Shown one piece after another: positions 27,678 through 36,512 of a stretch of DNA of 64,000 nt (its first letter is position 1; the number at the start of each line of letters is the position of its first letter). A program made the position numbers and the translations under genes. This DNA is from an uncultured bacterium. Its GTDB lineage: Bacteria > Desulfobacterota > Desulfobaccia > Desulfobaccales > 0-14-0-80-60-11. Under the pieces are notes generated by a model that searched no databases, was not told the DNA's origin, and saw nothing but the letters and a program-made list of their open reading frames with translations. Where the stretch lies: contig CALEAV010000002.1 of assembly GCA_937943575.1 (NCBI GenBank), positions 17,407-81,406 on the forward strand, read 5' to 3'.

Positions 27678-29273
27678 ATGGCAGACGCACCTCAGGCGGG
27701 GGAAAATCGAAGCCGTCACCCTGGCCTGCGCCGGAAAATCTGGCTTTCTGCGGTGGCGGTCCTTCTGGCCGTGGGGGTGGGGTGCGCCTCACCTCCGGCG
27801 GCCCGGAAGGGTGATACGGTGGTCATCGGTCTCATGGCCGAGCCCGCCACCCTCAACCCGCTTTTTCTCACCGACCAGGTGTCCTATACCGTCAGCGCCT
27901 GGACCAACCCCGGGCTGGTGCGGCTGACCCCGGAGCTGAAACCCGCCCCGGACCTGGCGGAGGCCTGGGAGATCCGCCACGGGGGCCGGGAGATCCGCTT
28001 CCGCCTCAGGCCGGGGGTGCGCTGGCATGACGGCCGGGAATTCCGGGCGGAGGATGTGGTCTTCACCTATGAGATCCTCACCTCCGGCGCCCTCCCCACC
28101 CCGCACCTCAGCCACTTCGGGCCGGTCCGGGAGGTGCAGGCCCTGGACCCGCAAACGGTGGCGGTGCATTATGCAGAGGTGTATTCCTCGGCGCTGGAGA
28201 GCTGGACCTTCGGGCTGCTCCCCCGGCCCCGGACCCCGGAGGAGAGGGAGGAGACGGCCCGCTCCCGCACCCCGGTGGGCACCGGACCCTACCAGGTGCG
28301 GGAATGGCTGGCGGGCCAGCGCCTGGTGCTGGAGGCCTTCCCCGGGTATTATGGCGGCCCTCCGGCCATTCACAGGGTGGTGTTAAGCATTCATCCCGAC
28401 CCGGTGACGGCGCTTATGGAGCTTCGGGCCGGCCGCCTGGACCTCCTGGAGGTGACCCCGCAGCAATTTCTCACTCTGAGCCGGGCCCGCCGGGGCATGG
28501 GGCCGCTGCGCCTCCACCGCTCTCCTGCGGAGCGCTACGGGCTTCTGGGCTTCAACTGCCGGGAACCCCGCTTGCGGGACCCCCGGGTCCGCCGGGCGCT
28601 CTCCCGGGCCATCGACCGGCAGGCCATCATCAGGACGGTGTGGCAGGGCTGGGCCCGGCCCGCCGCCGGCCCCTACCCTCCCGGCGCCTGGTTCTCTCCT
28701 CCGGAGCCTGCCATGCCGGAGTATGACCCCGAGGCCGCCCGGCAGGAACTCACCGCCCTGGGGTGGAATCCAGCCGGCCAGCCGCCCCTGCGTCTGCTGA
28801 CCCATATGGAGAGCCGGGAAAATCTTCTCACCGCCCAGCTCATCCAGTCCCACCTCCAGCGGCTGGGCCTTCCGGTGAAGATTGAGACCTATGAGTGGCT
28901 CACTTTCCGCTACCGGGCCATCGCCCGGAAGGATTTCGATCTGGTGCTCCTGCACCGCCATTATCTCCCGGACCCGGACCTCTACAATGTCTGGCACTCC
29001 TCCAAGACCGGGGAGGGGGAATGGAATTTTCTCTCCTACCACCATCCGGTGGTGGACGACCTCCTGGAGAGGGCCCGGCGGACGGTGGAGGTGGAGAGGC
29101 GTCGAGCCCTCTGTCAGCAGATCCAGGAGGCGATGCAGGAGGATCCCCCCGGAGTCTTTCTCTATCACCTCGACGGCCTCTATCTGGCTCACCAGAACCT
29201 CCGGGGCCTGACCCCCTCCCGGCTGGGCCTGTTGGCGGCACCCCACACCTGGTCCTGGGCCGCGGCGCCCTAA
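27678..29273 (+). CDS. ABC transporter substrate-binding protein, family 5 (peptide/nickel type)
   Basis: 531 residues. An N-terminal hydrophobic stretch ends VGVGC, a weak lipobox, so an inner-membrane lipoprotein is likely. The body is SBP family 5: VVIGLMAEPATLNPLFLTDQ, WEIRHGGREIRFRLRPGVRW, DVVFTYEILTSGAL, VGTGPYQVREWLAGQRLVLE, and DPRVRRALSRAIDRQAII. No permease or ATPase gene follows: the next gene encodes Hsp20. The binding protein therefore relies on a transporter elsewhere, or acts as a periplasmic carrier for the TonB receptor. The ATG at 27678 is taken as start; the ribosome site is weak. Confidence 0.88.
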   Translation: MADAPQAGENRSRHPGLRRKIWLSAVAVLLAVGVGCASPPAARKGDTVVIGLMAEPATLNPLFLTDQVSYTVSAWTNPGLVRLTPELKPAPDLAEAWEIRHGGREIRFRLRPGVRWHDGREFRAEDVVFTYEILTSGALPTPHLSHFGPVREVQALDPQTVAVHYAEVYSSALESWTFGLLPRPRTPEEREETARSRTPVGTGPYQVREWLAGQRLVLEAFPGYYGGPPAIHRVVLSIHPDPVTALMELRAGRLDLLEVTPQQFLTLSRARRGMGPLRLHRSPAERYGLLGFNCREPRLRDPRVRRALSRAIDRQAIIRTVWQGWARPAAGPYPPGAWFSPPEPAMPEYDPEAARQELTALGWNPAGQPPLRLLTHMESRENLLTAQLIQSHLQRLGLPVKIETYEWLTFRYRAIARKDFDLVLLHRHYLPDPDLYNVWHSSKTGEGEWNFLSYHHPVVDDLLERARRTVEVERRRALCQQIQEAMQEDPPGVFLYHLDGLYLAHQNLRGLTPSRLGLLAAPHTWSWAAAP

Positions 29274-29471
29274 GGCCCCGGGCAGCCCCGGCGAGGGCAA
29301 GAGTGCCCCTCTGAGGTGTGACGGCCGACGACCGGCGGCTTCCCCCCTCTGTCTGGGTCTCTTTCTCCCCTGCCTGGCCGATCCGGCGAAAAACCACGGC
29401 TATGCCCCTTGTGTGCGGCCGGGAGGGGATTATTTTAAAAATGATGCAGTGACTTCTGAACCGAGGCCTTC

Positions 29472-29918
29472 ATGCACCACTTCATCAAGATCCGCATCCT
29501 GCGGGATCTGGAGAGCCTGGAGGAGCGGGCCCGCTCCTTAAGGCAGCTCTGGCCCGGCTGGGCGACGGCCCCTTCTTTCCGGCCTGCGGCCGACCTCTTT
29601 GAGACCGCCGCCGGCCTGGTGCTGCGCCTGGAGGTGGCGGGCATCTCCCCGGAGGACCTGAGAGTCTCCCTGGAGGGTCAGGAACTGCTGATCCAGGGGC
29701 GCCGGCGCCTGAGCCCCCCTCCCGGCACCGCCCGCATCCTGCAGCACGAGATGGTGACCGGCGTCTTTGAGCGCCGCTTCTTCCTCCCCCTCCCGGTGGA
29801 CCCCCAGGCGGTTCAGGCCCGCTGTCTCCACGGGGTGCTGGAAGTGGAACTTCCCCGGCCCGCCGCCCGGCGCATCCAGGTCACCGTCTCCACTGCTGAC
29901 GACGACCAGGAAAGGTAA
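29472..29918 (+). CDS. Hsp20-family small heat-shock protein
   Basis: 148 residues. The alpha-crystallin domain spans about residues 40-140: DLFETAAGLVLRLEVAGISP, EDLRVSLEGQELLIQGRRRL, FERRFFLPLPVDPQAVQARC and HGVLEVELPRP. It holds unfolding proteins in a refoldable state. The gene ends seven bases before lon, pairing a holdase with a protease. The 29400-29460 upstream stretch has an AT-rich ATTATTTTAAAA; no clear sigma-32 promoter was found. Confidence 0.9.
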   Translation: MHHFIKIRILRDLESLEERARSLRQLWPGWATAPSFRPAADLFETAAGLVLRLEVAGISPEDLRVSLEGQELLIQGRRRLSPPPGTARILQHEMVTGVFERRFFLPLPVDPQAVQARCLHGVLEVELPRPAARRIQVTVSTADDDQER

Positions 29919-29924
29919 CGATAT

Positions 29925-32303
29925 ATGGCTTCTGAGACCAATCACGGCAACAACAACCATCGCGCCCCGGGGGGTGGACCGCCCTCCGGCAGACTGGTTC
30001 TCCCCATTCTGCCCACCTCGGACATCGTCCTGTTTCCCCGCATCATCATGCCCCTGGCGGTGTGGGACGAGGCCGGGCAGAAGCTGGTGGACGACGTGCT
30101 GATGCACGACAAGATCTTCGGGGTCCTCTCCTCCCGGCAGGAGGCCGCCGCCGGCTATGGCCCCGACAACCTCTTCACCACCGGTACCGCTGCGGTCATC
30201 CTGAAGATGCGCAAACCCGACGACGGCTCGGTGCGCCTCCTCATCCAGGGGCTGTACCGCTTCCGTCTGATTCACTTTGTGGGCTACGAGCCTTACCTCA
30301 CCGCCGAGGTGGAGGGCCTGAGCGAAGACTATGAGCCGGACCTGGAGATCGAGGCCCTGGTCTCCAACCTCAAGGGCCTCTTTCTCAAGATGCTGGAGCT
30401 CTCGCCGTATCTGCCCTCGGAGCTGGGGCCGCTGGTGCGGGAGCTGAGCGACCCCCGGGTGCTGGCGGACATCGCCGCCGGCAGCCTCAACATCAGCAAG
30501 GCCGACAAGCAGGCCCTGCTGGAGACCATCGACGTCAAGGCCCGGCTGCACCAGGTGCTGGCCCACGTCAACCGGGAGCTGGAGATCCTGGAGCTGGGGA
30601 AAAAGATCCAGGCCCAGGTCAAAAGCGAGATGGACAAGGCCCAGCGGGAGTATTTCCTGCGGGAGCAGATCAAGGTGCTGGAAAAGGAGCTGGGCGGCAC
30701 CGATGAGCGCACCCGGGAATATGAGGAGCTGAAATTCCGGCTGGAGGAGGCCCACCTGCCGCCGCATGCCCTGAAGGAGGCGGAGCGGGAGCTGGCCCGC
30801 CTCAGGCGCACCCCACCCACCTCGCCGGACCACCAGGTCATCCGCAACTACCTGGAGTGGATGATCGAGCTCCCCTGGAGTGTGAGCACCGAGGACAACC
30901 TGGACCTGGCCCAGGCCCGGAAGATCCTGGACGAGGACCACTACAACCTGGAAAAGGTGAAAAAGCGCATCCTGGAGTATCTGGCGGTGCGCAAGCTCAA
31001 GCCGGATATGAAGGGCCCCATCCTGTGCTTTGTGGGGCCGCCGGGAACCGGCAAGACCTCGCTGGGCCGCTCCATCGCCCGGGCCCTGGGGCGCAAGTTT
31101 GTGCGCCTGTCTTTGGGCGGCGTCAGGGACGAAGCGGAGATCCGGGGTCACCGCCGCACCTACGTAGGGGCCCTGCCCGGCCGCATCATCCAGTCCATGC
31201 GCCGGGCCGGCTCCAACAACCCGGTCTTCATCCTGGATGAGGTGGACAAGATCGGGGCGGATTTCCGGGGCGACCCGGCCGCGGCCCTCCTGGAGGTCCT
31301 GGATCCGGAGCAGAACCACTCCTTTTCCGACCACTACCTGGATGTGGGCTTCGACCTCTCCCGGGTGATGTTCATCACCACCGCCAACCTCCTGGATCCC
31401 ATCCCGCCGGCCCTGCGGGACCGCATGGAGGTGCTGGAGCTGCCGGGCTATACCGAAGAGGAAAAAATCGAGATCACCTTCAAATATCTCATTCCCCGGC
31501 AGCTGGAGGCCCACGGCCTCACCCCGGAGCAGTTCCGCCTCACCGAGGAGGCGGCCCGCCAACTCATCGCCCGCTACACCCGGGAGGCGGGCCTGCGCAA
31601 CCTGGAGCGGGAGATTGCGGCGCTCTGCCGGGCCGCCGGGCGGGAGATTGTGGAGGGCTTAAAGGAGCGGGTGGAGGTCGATGTCCAGGACCTGGCCACC
31701 TACCTGGGGCCGCCCCGCTTCTTCCGGGAGGCGGCCCTGGACCGGCCCGAACCCGGAGTGGCCACCGGCCTGGCCTGGACCCCCACCGGCGGCGACATCC
31801 TCTTCATCGAGGTGCTGCGCATGCCCGGCAAGGGGGCCCTCAAGCTCACCGGCCAGCTGGGGGAGGTGATGAAGGAGTCCGCCGAGGCGGCCCTAAGCTA
31901 CGTGCGGGCCCGGGCCCCCTTTTTAGGGGTGGAGGAGGACTTCTTTGAGGGCTCGGACCTGCACATCCATGTGCCCGCGGGGGCCATCCCCAAGGACGGG
32001 CCCTCCGCCGGGCTGGCCCTGCTGGCCGCCCTGGTCTCCCGGCTGGCCCACCGGCCGGTGAAAAAGGGCCTGGCCATGACCGGGGAGATTACCCTGCGGG
32101 GGGACGTGCTCCCCGTGGGCGGCATCAAGAACAAGGTGCTGGCGGCGCACCGGGCCGGCATCCGGGAGATCATCCTGCCGGCTCAGAATGCCGTGGACCT
32201 GGAGGAGATCCCGGAGACGGTGCGCAAAGACCTTATCTTCCACCCGGTGGAGAAGATGGACCAGGCCCTGGAGATCGCCTTTCCGCCCCAGGAACAGGGG
32301 TAG
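29925..32303 (+). CDS. lon: ATP-dependent protease Lon
   Basis: 792 residues, normal length. N-terminal LON substrate domain (about 25-215, [20 protein letters not shown]), coiled coil, AAA+ module with Walker [10 protein letters not shown] (371-379, Lys377) and Walker [12 protein letters not shown], then the serine-lysine protease domain with Ser694 in [12 protein letters not shown] and Lys737 in [14 protein letters not shown]. It degrades misfolded and regulatory proteins. GGAAAGG precedes the ATG. Cotranscribed with the Hsp20 gene. Confidence 0.96.
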   Translation: MASETNHGNNNHRAPGGGPPSGRLVLPILPTSDIVLFPRIIMPLAVWDEAGQKLVDDVLMHDKIFGVLSSRQEAAAGYGPDNLFTTGTAAVILKMRKPDDGSVRLLIQGLYRFRLIHFVGYEPYLTAEVEGLSEDYEPDLEIEALVSNLKGLFLKMLELSPYLPSELGPLVRELSDPRVLADIAAGSLNISKADKQALLETIDVKARLHQVLAHVNRELEILELGKKIQAQVKSEMDKAQREYFLREQIKVLEKELGGTDERTREYEELKFRLEEAHLPPHALKEAERELARLRRTPPTSPDHQVIRNYLEWMIELPWSVSTEDNLDLAQARKILDEDHYNLEKVKKRILEYLAVRKLKPDMKGPILCFVGPPGTGKTSLGRSIARALGRKFVRLSLGGVRDEAEIRGHRRTYVGALPGRIIQSMRRAGSNNPVFILDEVDKIGADFRGDPAAALLEVLDPEQNHSFSDHYLDVGFDLSRVMFITTANLLDPIPPALRDRMEVLELPGYTEEEKIEITFKYLIPRQLEAHGLTPEQFRLTEEAARQLIARYTREAGLRNLEREIAALCRAAGREIVEGLKERVEVDVQDLATYLGPPRFFREAALDRPEPGVATGLAWTPTGGDILFIEVLRMPGKGALKLTGQLGEVMKESAEAALSYVRARAPFLGVEEDFFEGSDLHIHVPAGAIPKDGPSAGLALLAALVSRLAHRPVKKGLAMTGEITLRGDVLPVGGIKNKVLAAHRAGIREIILPAQNAVDLEEIPETVRKDLIFHPVEKMDQALEIAFPPQEQG

Positions 32304-32570
32304 AGGGCCAAGGGGCCCCATCCCGGTGGCCCCATCTTCCCTTCCTCCCCCACATTCTTCCTGCCGGTCAATTGACCCGGCGGCTGGATGTGGTACAAAC
32401 AGGGGAGACGGCGGGGCTTGCCGACCCCGGGCGGGCAGCCTCGGGGGGAAGGGACCGGGGCGCAGCCGCTCCTGCCCTCTCCCTGCGGCCTTTCCCCCGC
32501 CGCGCCGGGGGACGGGGGCCTGAGGACGGAGGCAGGCCCCCGCTCTTTCACCCTATCACGGAGGCAGGCG

Positions 32571-32699
32571 ATGGCGGTGTTTGTCTGTGAGAAATGCGGC
32601 GCCCAGGTGGAGACCCGCTGCAAGCCCAAAAAATGCCCCCAGTGCGCCGAAGTCGGCTCCATGGCCAAAGCGGACAACCCCAAGGGAAAGGGGAAGTGA
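32571..32699 (+). CDS. RCKP-type rubredoxin-like small protein
   Basis: 42 residues with GGAGG seven bases before the ATG. The four cysteines fall as VCEKCG and KKCPQCAE around RCKPKK, a zinc-ribbon or rubredoxin-like knuckle pair of the RCKP type found in anaerobes. It ends in a Lys-rich tail (NPKGKGK). It may carry electrons or simply bind zinc; the function is not known. It stands alone 268 bases after lon, in a gap that otherwise holds only a GGGGCC/GGCCCC hairpin at 32312-32333. Confidence 0.78.
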   Translation: MAVFVCEKCGAQVETRCKPKKCPQCAEVGSMAKADNPKGKGK

Positions 32700-32785
32700 G
32701 CCGCTGACCGGTGCCCGGGGCCGCCGCCTCCCCTGCGAGAGGGAGGACAGCCATCCCCTGGCCCGTGGCCGGGCTCACGACTTTG

Positions 32786-33169
32786 ATGATTTACGGCATC
32801 GGCGTGGATCTTATCCGGGTGGCGCGCCTGGCCCGGGTGGTGGAGCGTTTCGGCGAGCGGTTTTTGCAGCGCGTCTTCACCGAGCGGGAGATTGCCTACT
32901 GCCGTACTCGCCACCGCCAGGGCGTCTACCAGCTGGCCCAGCGCTTCGCCGCCAAGGAGGCCTTCTCCAAGGCCCTGGGCGTGGGCCTGAGGGCCGGGGG
33001 CATCCGCTGGCGGGAGGTGGAGGTGCTCCCGGATTCCCTGGGCAAACCGGAACTCCATGTCAGCGGCCGGGCGGCGGAGCTCTGCCGGGCACACGGCATC
33101 ACCCGGATGCATGTGAGCCTCACGGACGAGGACAACCACGCAGTGGCCATGGTGGTGCTGGAAAAGTAG
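32786..33169 (+). CDS. acpS: Holo-[acyl-carrier-protein] synthase
   Basis: 127 residues. MIYGIGVDLIRV gives the Mg-binding Asp8 and RFAAKEAFSKALG gives Glu58, the two motifs of the AcpS phosphopantetheinyl transferases; IRWREVEVLPDSLGKPELHV and MHVSLTDEDNHAVAMVVLE complete it. It moves phosphopantetheine from CoA to acyl carrier protein. The ATG at 32786 matches the family N-terminus although its ribosome site is weak; longer in-frame starts upstream add unrelated sequence. Confidence 0.93.
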   Translation: MIYGIGVDLIRVARLARVVERFGERFLQRVFTEREIAYCRTRHRQGVYQLAQRFAAKEAFSKALGVGLRAGGIRWREVEVLPDSLGKPELHVSGRAAELCRAHGITRMHVSLTDEDNHAVAMVVLEK

Positions 33170-33235
33170 TCCTGCCGGGGATGGGCCCTCCGGGGCGGCG
33201 GCCCCTTCCCCTCCCCAGGATTCCCAGGAGAACCC

Positions 33236-34129
33236 ATGCGGGTCTTTGTCACCGGTGCCAGCGGCTTTGTGGGCAATGAGGTGGTGGCGGAACTGCTCAA
33301 GCGGGGCCATGCGGTGCGCGCCCTCATTCGGCCGGGCTCGGAGAAGAAGCTCCGGGAGCGGGAGCGGGTGGAGGTGGTCAGCGGCGACTGCCTCCACCCC
33401 GAGGTCCTGGAGCGGGGCCTGGCGGGCTGCGAGGCCGCCATCCACCTCATCGGCATCATCCGGGAATTTCCCGGCCGGGGGGTGACCTTCGAGCGGCTGC
33501 ACGTGGAGGCCACCCGCAACGTGGTGGAGGCGGCAAAGAAGGCCGGGGTGCGCCGCTTCCTGCACATGAGCGCCCTGGGGGCCCGGCCGGAGCCGGCGGA
33601 CCCCTACCACGTCACCAACTGGCAGGCCGAGGAGATCGTCAAGGCCTCGGGCCTCACTTACACCATCTTCCGGCCGTCGGTGATCTACGGCCCCGGGGAT
33701 CAGTCCCTCAACCTCTTTGCCCGCCACATCCAGCGGCTGCACTTCTTCCCCATCATCGGCGACGGCCTGTACAAACTCCAGCCGGTGCCGGTGTGGCAGG
33801 TGGCCCAGGCCTTTGCCCTGGCCCTGGAGCTCCCTCACACAGAGAATAAGACCTACGAGGTGGGGGGCCCCGAGCCCATCGCCTTCCGGGATCTCATCGA
33901 CACCATCGCCCGGGTGCTGGGCCGGCGGGTCATCAAGGTGCACCAGCCGGTGTGGTGCATGCGGGCCGCGGCCCGGGTGTGCGGCCGCTTCGCCTGGTTC
34001 CCCCTGACGCCGGGCCAGCTGCGTATGCTCCTCGAGGGCAGCACCTGCGACCCCACGGCCTTTTACCATGACTTCGGCCTGGAGCCGGTCCCCCTGGCCG
34101 CCGGACTGGCCCGCTATCTGGGAAAATAA
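33236..34129 (+). CDS. NDUFA9-like NAD(P)-binding reductase
   Basis: 297 residues. MRVFVTGASGFVGNEVVAEL is the Rossmann GxxGxxG start of an atypical short-chain dehydrogenase; GCEAAIHLIGIIREFPGRGV and FLHMSALGARPEPADPYHVT match the complex-I NDUFA9-like group (NmrA/epimerase type). The catalytic YxxxK of true epimerases is replaced by YHVTNWQ. C-terminal about 80 residues form a substrate cap. In bacteria these proteins are of uncertain role, perhaps quinone- or lipid-linked. Confidence 0.82.
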   Translation: MRVFVTGASGFVGNEVVAELLKRGHAVRALIRPGSEKKLRERERVEVVSGDCLHPEVLERGLAGCEAAIHLIGIIREFPGRGVTFERLHVEATRNVVEAAKKAGVRRFLHMSALGARPEPADPYHVTNWQAEEIVKASGLTYTIFRPSVIYGPGDQSLNLFARHIQRLHFFPIIGDGLYKLQPVPVWQVAQAFALALELPHTENKTYEVGGPEPIAFRDLIDTIARVLGRRVIKVHQPVWCMRAAARVCGRFAWFPLTPGQLRMLLEGSTCDPTAFYHDFGLEPVPLAAGLARYLGK

Positions 34130-34499
34130 CCGCACAGCCAAGCAAAAAGGCTGGGGGGCGCCGCCCGCAGGGCGTCCTGTCAGGGGTAAAGGAGGGGGGA
34201 TATCCGGGAGGGGGCCGGAGGGCGCCAGCCCTTTCCCCTCTTCCCCCTCCCCCCTCCCACACAGAGTGAGCGTGACGGCGGGCTCAAGGCCCCCTCCGGA
34301 GCCATCATTATGGGAAGAATCACCTCAAAGCGGGGATATTCTGTGGCCTGGCACCACCGCCCCTCGGGGGCCCAGGGATGCAGAGGTGTTTTCAGAGATC
34401 CAGACTCCGTTTATGGTGGTTTCCCGGGCGGAAAATCAGGTTCCTCCCGATGGCAGGCAGGCGGGATTCATGCTACGGGGTTTGTGAAGGAGAGAACAA
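34130..34499. other. Intergenic region with a partial dispersed repeat
   Basis: Apart from the repeat copy at 34187-34263 no gene or clear promoter was seen. The stretch 34290-34480 is of mixed composition with short frames only. Confidence 0.5.
34187..34263. repeat. Dispersed palindromic repeat, partial copy
   Basis: GGGAGGGGGCCGGAGGGCGC followed by CCCTTTCCCCTCTTCC and C-runs matches the left hairpin and central C-rich part of the element inside lpxB (50500-50636) and at 61120-61262. The right hairpin is missing. Confidence 0.5.
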
Positions 34500-34871
34500 G
34501 TGGCCCGCTCCGCCATCCCTATGACCGCTGACCTTCTCCCCTACCTCGGCGACCGTCCTGAAGAGCGCCTCATCGTCTATGGCAGCCTGGCCCCCGGCGG
34601 CGCCAACAATTTCATCCTGGCCCGGCTGGGCGGGTTCTGGTATCGCTGCACCATTTTCGGCCACATGCGCATCGTCAAGGGCTTCAAATCCTTCCGGTAT
34701 GATCCCCGGGGCCAGGAGTACCAGGCCTGGCTCTTCGTCTCGCCCGCCCTGCCCGACAAATTCCCTGACCTGGACGACTTTGAGGGCGAAGACTACCGGC
34801 GCCTCCTCATCCCGGTGACCGTGGCGGGGCAGGCCATCTGGGCCTACATCTACGAGGGCGTCGTGGCATGA
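34500..34871 (+). CDS. Gamma-glutamylcyclotransferase-like (AIG2-type) protein
   Basis: 123 residues from a GTG with AAGGAG eight bases upstream (ATG at 34521 is the alternative). RLIVYGSLAPGGANNFIL is the YGSL substrate loop of the BtrG/gamma-glutamylcyclotransferase fold; DLDDFEGEDYRRLLIPVTV carries the usual catalytic acid region. Members cleave gamma-glutamyl amines; many are uncharacterised. Confidence 0.82.
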   Translation: MARSAIPMTADLLPYLGDRPEERLIVYGSLAPGGANNFILARLGGFWYRCTIFGHMRIVKGFKSFRYDPRGQEYQAWLFVSPALPDKFPDLDDFEGEDYRRLLIPVTVAGQAIWAYIYEGVVA

Positions 34872-34895
34872 GACGGCGACAGGACCGGGACGCCC

Positions 34896-35171
34896 TCACT
34901 CCAGATGGTAGTGCTTGCGCACCGGCTTTTTCACCCTCCAGGTGCAGGACATCCCGGCGGGAAAGGTGACCAGGTCGCCCTCCCCCACCCGCACCGGCTC
35001 GCCCCCCTGGGGGATGACCTCCACCTCCCCCTCCAGAAAGTAGCAGATCTCCCGGGTGTCATAGGTCCAGGGGAATTCTGACACCTCCTTGGTCCAGATG
35101 GGCCAGGTTCGCACTCCCAGCTCCTGAAGCCGCGCCTCACTGGGCCGGCGCTCCACTTTGATCTCCGCCAT
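34896..35171 (-). CDS. Cupin-domain protein
   Basis: 91 residues. A single compact cupin: CYFLEGEVEVIPQGGEPVRV and VGEGDLVTFPAGMSCTWRV, the DUF861 style found in ureidoglycine aminohydrolase-like proteins. The metal-binding histidines of classic cupins are mostly replaced (CYFLEGE), so it may bind a ligand without metal chemistry. AAGGAGGAGGAG precedes the ATG. Convergent with the preceding gene and divergent from the next. Confidence 0.85.
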   Translation of the reverse strand: MAEIKVERRPSEARLQELGVRTWPIWTKEVSEFPWTYDTREICYFLEGEVEVIPQGGEPVRVGEGDLVTFPAGMSCTWRVKKPVRKHYHLE

Positions 35172-35217
35172 CTCCTCCTCCTTGGCAAATCCGGGGACTA
35201 CGGGTTAGGATGAAGGC

Positions 35218-36354
35218 ATGCTTCCCCCGCTGCCCCGCCCGGGGTGCCGTCGGCTCCCCGGCCTCCTCCTGTTGGTGATGCTCTCCCTGCCGGCCGGACT
35301 CGCCGGGGCCGAGGCGAAGCCGGAAGGCTTCCTCCCGGCCCGGCCCGGCTACCCCTGGCAGTTCCCCCGGGATCACGGCGCCCACCCGGGGTATCGCACC
35401 GAGTGGTGGTATTTTACCGGACATCTCGTGGGCGACCAAGGGGAGCTTTTCGGCTACCAGCTCACTTTCTTCCGGGTGGCCCTCACCCCCACCCCTTCCC
35501 GCCGCGCCTCGGCCTGGGCCGCGGACACGGTCTATTTCGCCCACTTCGCCCTCACGGACGGACCCGGCCGGCGATTTCACTACCGGGAGCGGGCCCAGCG
35601 GGGCGCCCTGGGGCTGGCCGGGGCCGCCCCCGACCGCCTGCACGTCTGGGTGGACGACTGGCAGGCCGAGGCCAGCGGGGAGGACATCCGTCTCGCCGCC
35701 CAGGATGACGGGCTGGCCCTGGACCTGACCCTCACCCCCTTAAAGCCCCCGGTCTTTCACGGCGACGGCGGCTTCAGCCGCAAGGCCGCGGGCACGGAGC
35801 ACGCCTCCTTGTACTACTCCCTCACTCGCCTGCGCACCCAGGGGACTGTCACCGTCAACGGCCGGCGCCTGCCGGTGGCGGGCGAGAGCTGGATGGACCG
35901 GGAGTTTTCCAGCAGCCAGCTCGCCCCCCACCAGGCCGGCTGGGACTGGTTCGCCCTGCAGCTGGAAGACGGCGCCGAGCTCATGCTCTACCACCTGCGC
36001 CTTGCGGACGGGGGGGTGGACGCCGCCTCCTCGGGCACCTATGTTGACCCCCAGGGCCGCACCCGGCACCTCACCCGGGAGGAGTTCCAGATCACGGTCA
36101 CCGGCCACTGGCGCTCGGCCATGAGCGGCGCTCGCTATCCGGCGGCCTGGGAGATCCGCCTGCCTGCTTTGGGATATGAGCTCACTCTCACCCCCACCCT
36201 GCCGGACCAGGAGCTCCGCACCACCGGCAGCACCCGCATCACCTACTGGGAGGGCCAAGTCAGGGTGGCAGGGCGCCACCAGGACGCCCCGGTCAGGGGC
36301 CGGGGCTATGTGGAACTCACCGGCTACGCCGGACCTTTGGGTGGGAGATTTTGA
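35218..36354 (+). CDS. AttH/CrtC-like lipocalin-fold exported protein
   Basis: 378 residues. Signal peptide 1-31 (LPGLLLLVMLSLPAGLAGAEA). Mature part opens FPRDHGAHPGYRTEWWYFTG, the signature of the AttH/carotenoid-hydratase-like lipocalin domain, and repeats the barrel in the second half (GESWMDREFSSSQLAPHQAG, WDWFALQLEDGAELMLYHLR). Such proteins act in the periplasm, often beside lipoprotein or ABC export genes, on hydrophobic compounds. Its stop codon lies at the very edge of a dispersed repeat copy. The only neighbouring membrane gene is the divergent GT2 synthase. Confidence 0.85.
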   Translation: MLPPLPRPGCRRLPGLLLLVMLSLPAGLAGAEAKPEGFLPARPGYPWQFPRDHGAHPGYRTEWWYFTGHLVGDQGELFGYQLTFFRVALTPTPSRRASAWAADTVYFAHFALTDGPGRRFHYRERAQRGALGLAGAAPDRLHVWVDDWQAEASGEDIRLAAQDDGLALDLTLTPLKPPVFHGDGGFSRKAAGTEHASLYYSLTRLRTQGTVTVNGRRLPVAGESWMDREFSSSQLAPHQAGWDWFALQLEDGAELMLYHLRLADGGVDAASSGTYVDPQGRTRHLTREEFQITVTGHWRSAMSGARYPAAWEIRLPALGYELTLTPTLPDQELRTTGSTRITYWEGQVRVAGRHQDAPVRGRGYVELTGYAGPLGGRF

Positions 36355-36355
36355 G

Positions 36356-36496
36356 TGAGGGGAGGGCCGCAGGGGAGCAGTGGCTCCCCCGCCCTCCCCT
36401 GACCCTCCCCTCCCCGCCCCCTTTGTTAAGGGATTGGGGGTGGGAGCGTGAGGGAAGGGGTAAGGGTCCGCGACCCTTAGCCCCCTCCCCCACATG
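36356..36496. repeat. Dispersed palindromic repeat, full copy (inverted)
   Basis: Read on the minus strand it is nearly the same as the copy inside lpxB: GGGGGAGGGGGCTAAGGG and CCCTTACCC on the left, and GAGCCACTGCTCCCC flanked by GGGAGGG/CCCTCCC arms on the right. It fills the space between the convergent AttH and GT2 genes and starts at the AttH stop codon. Confidence 0.75.
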
Positions 36497-36512
36497 CTAT
36501 ATGGTCATCTCG

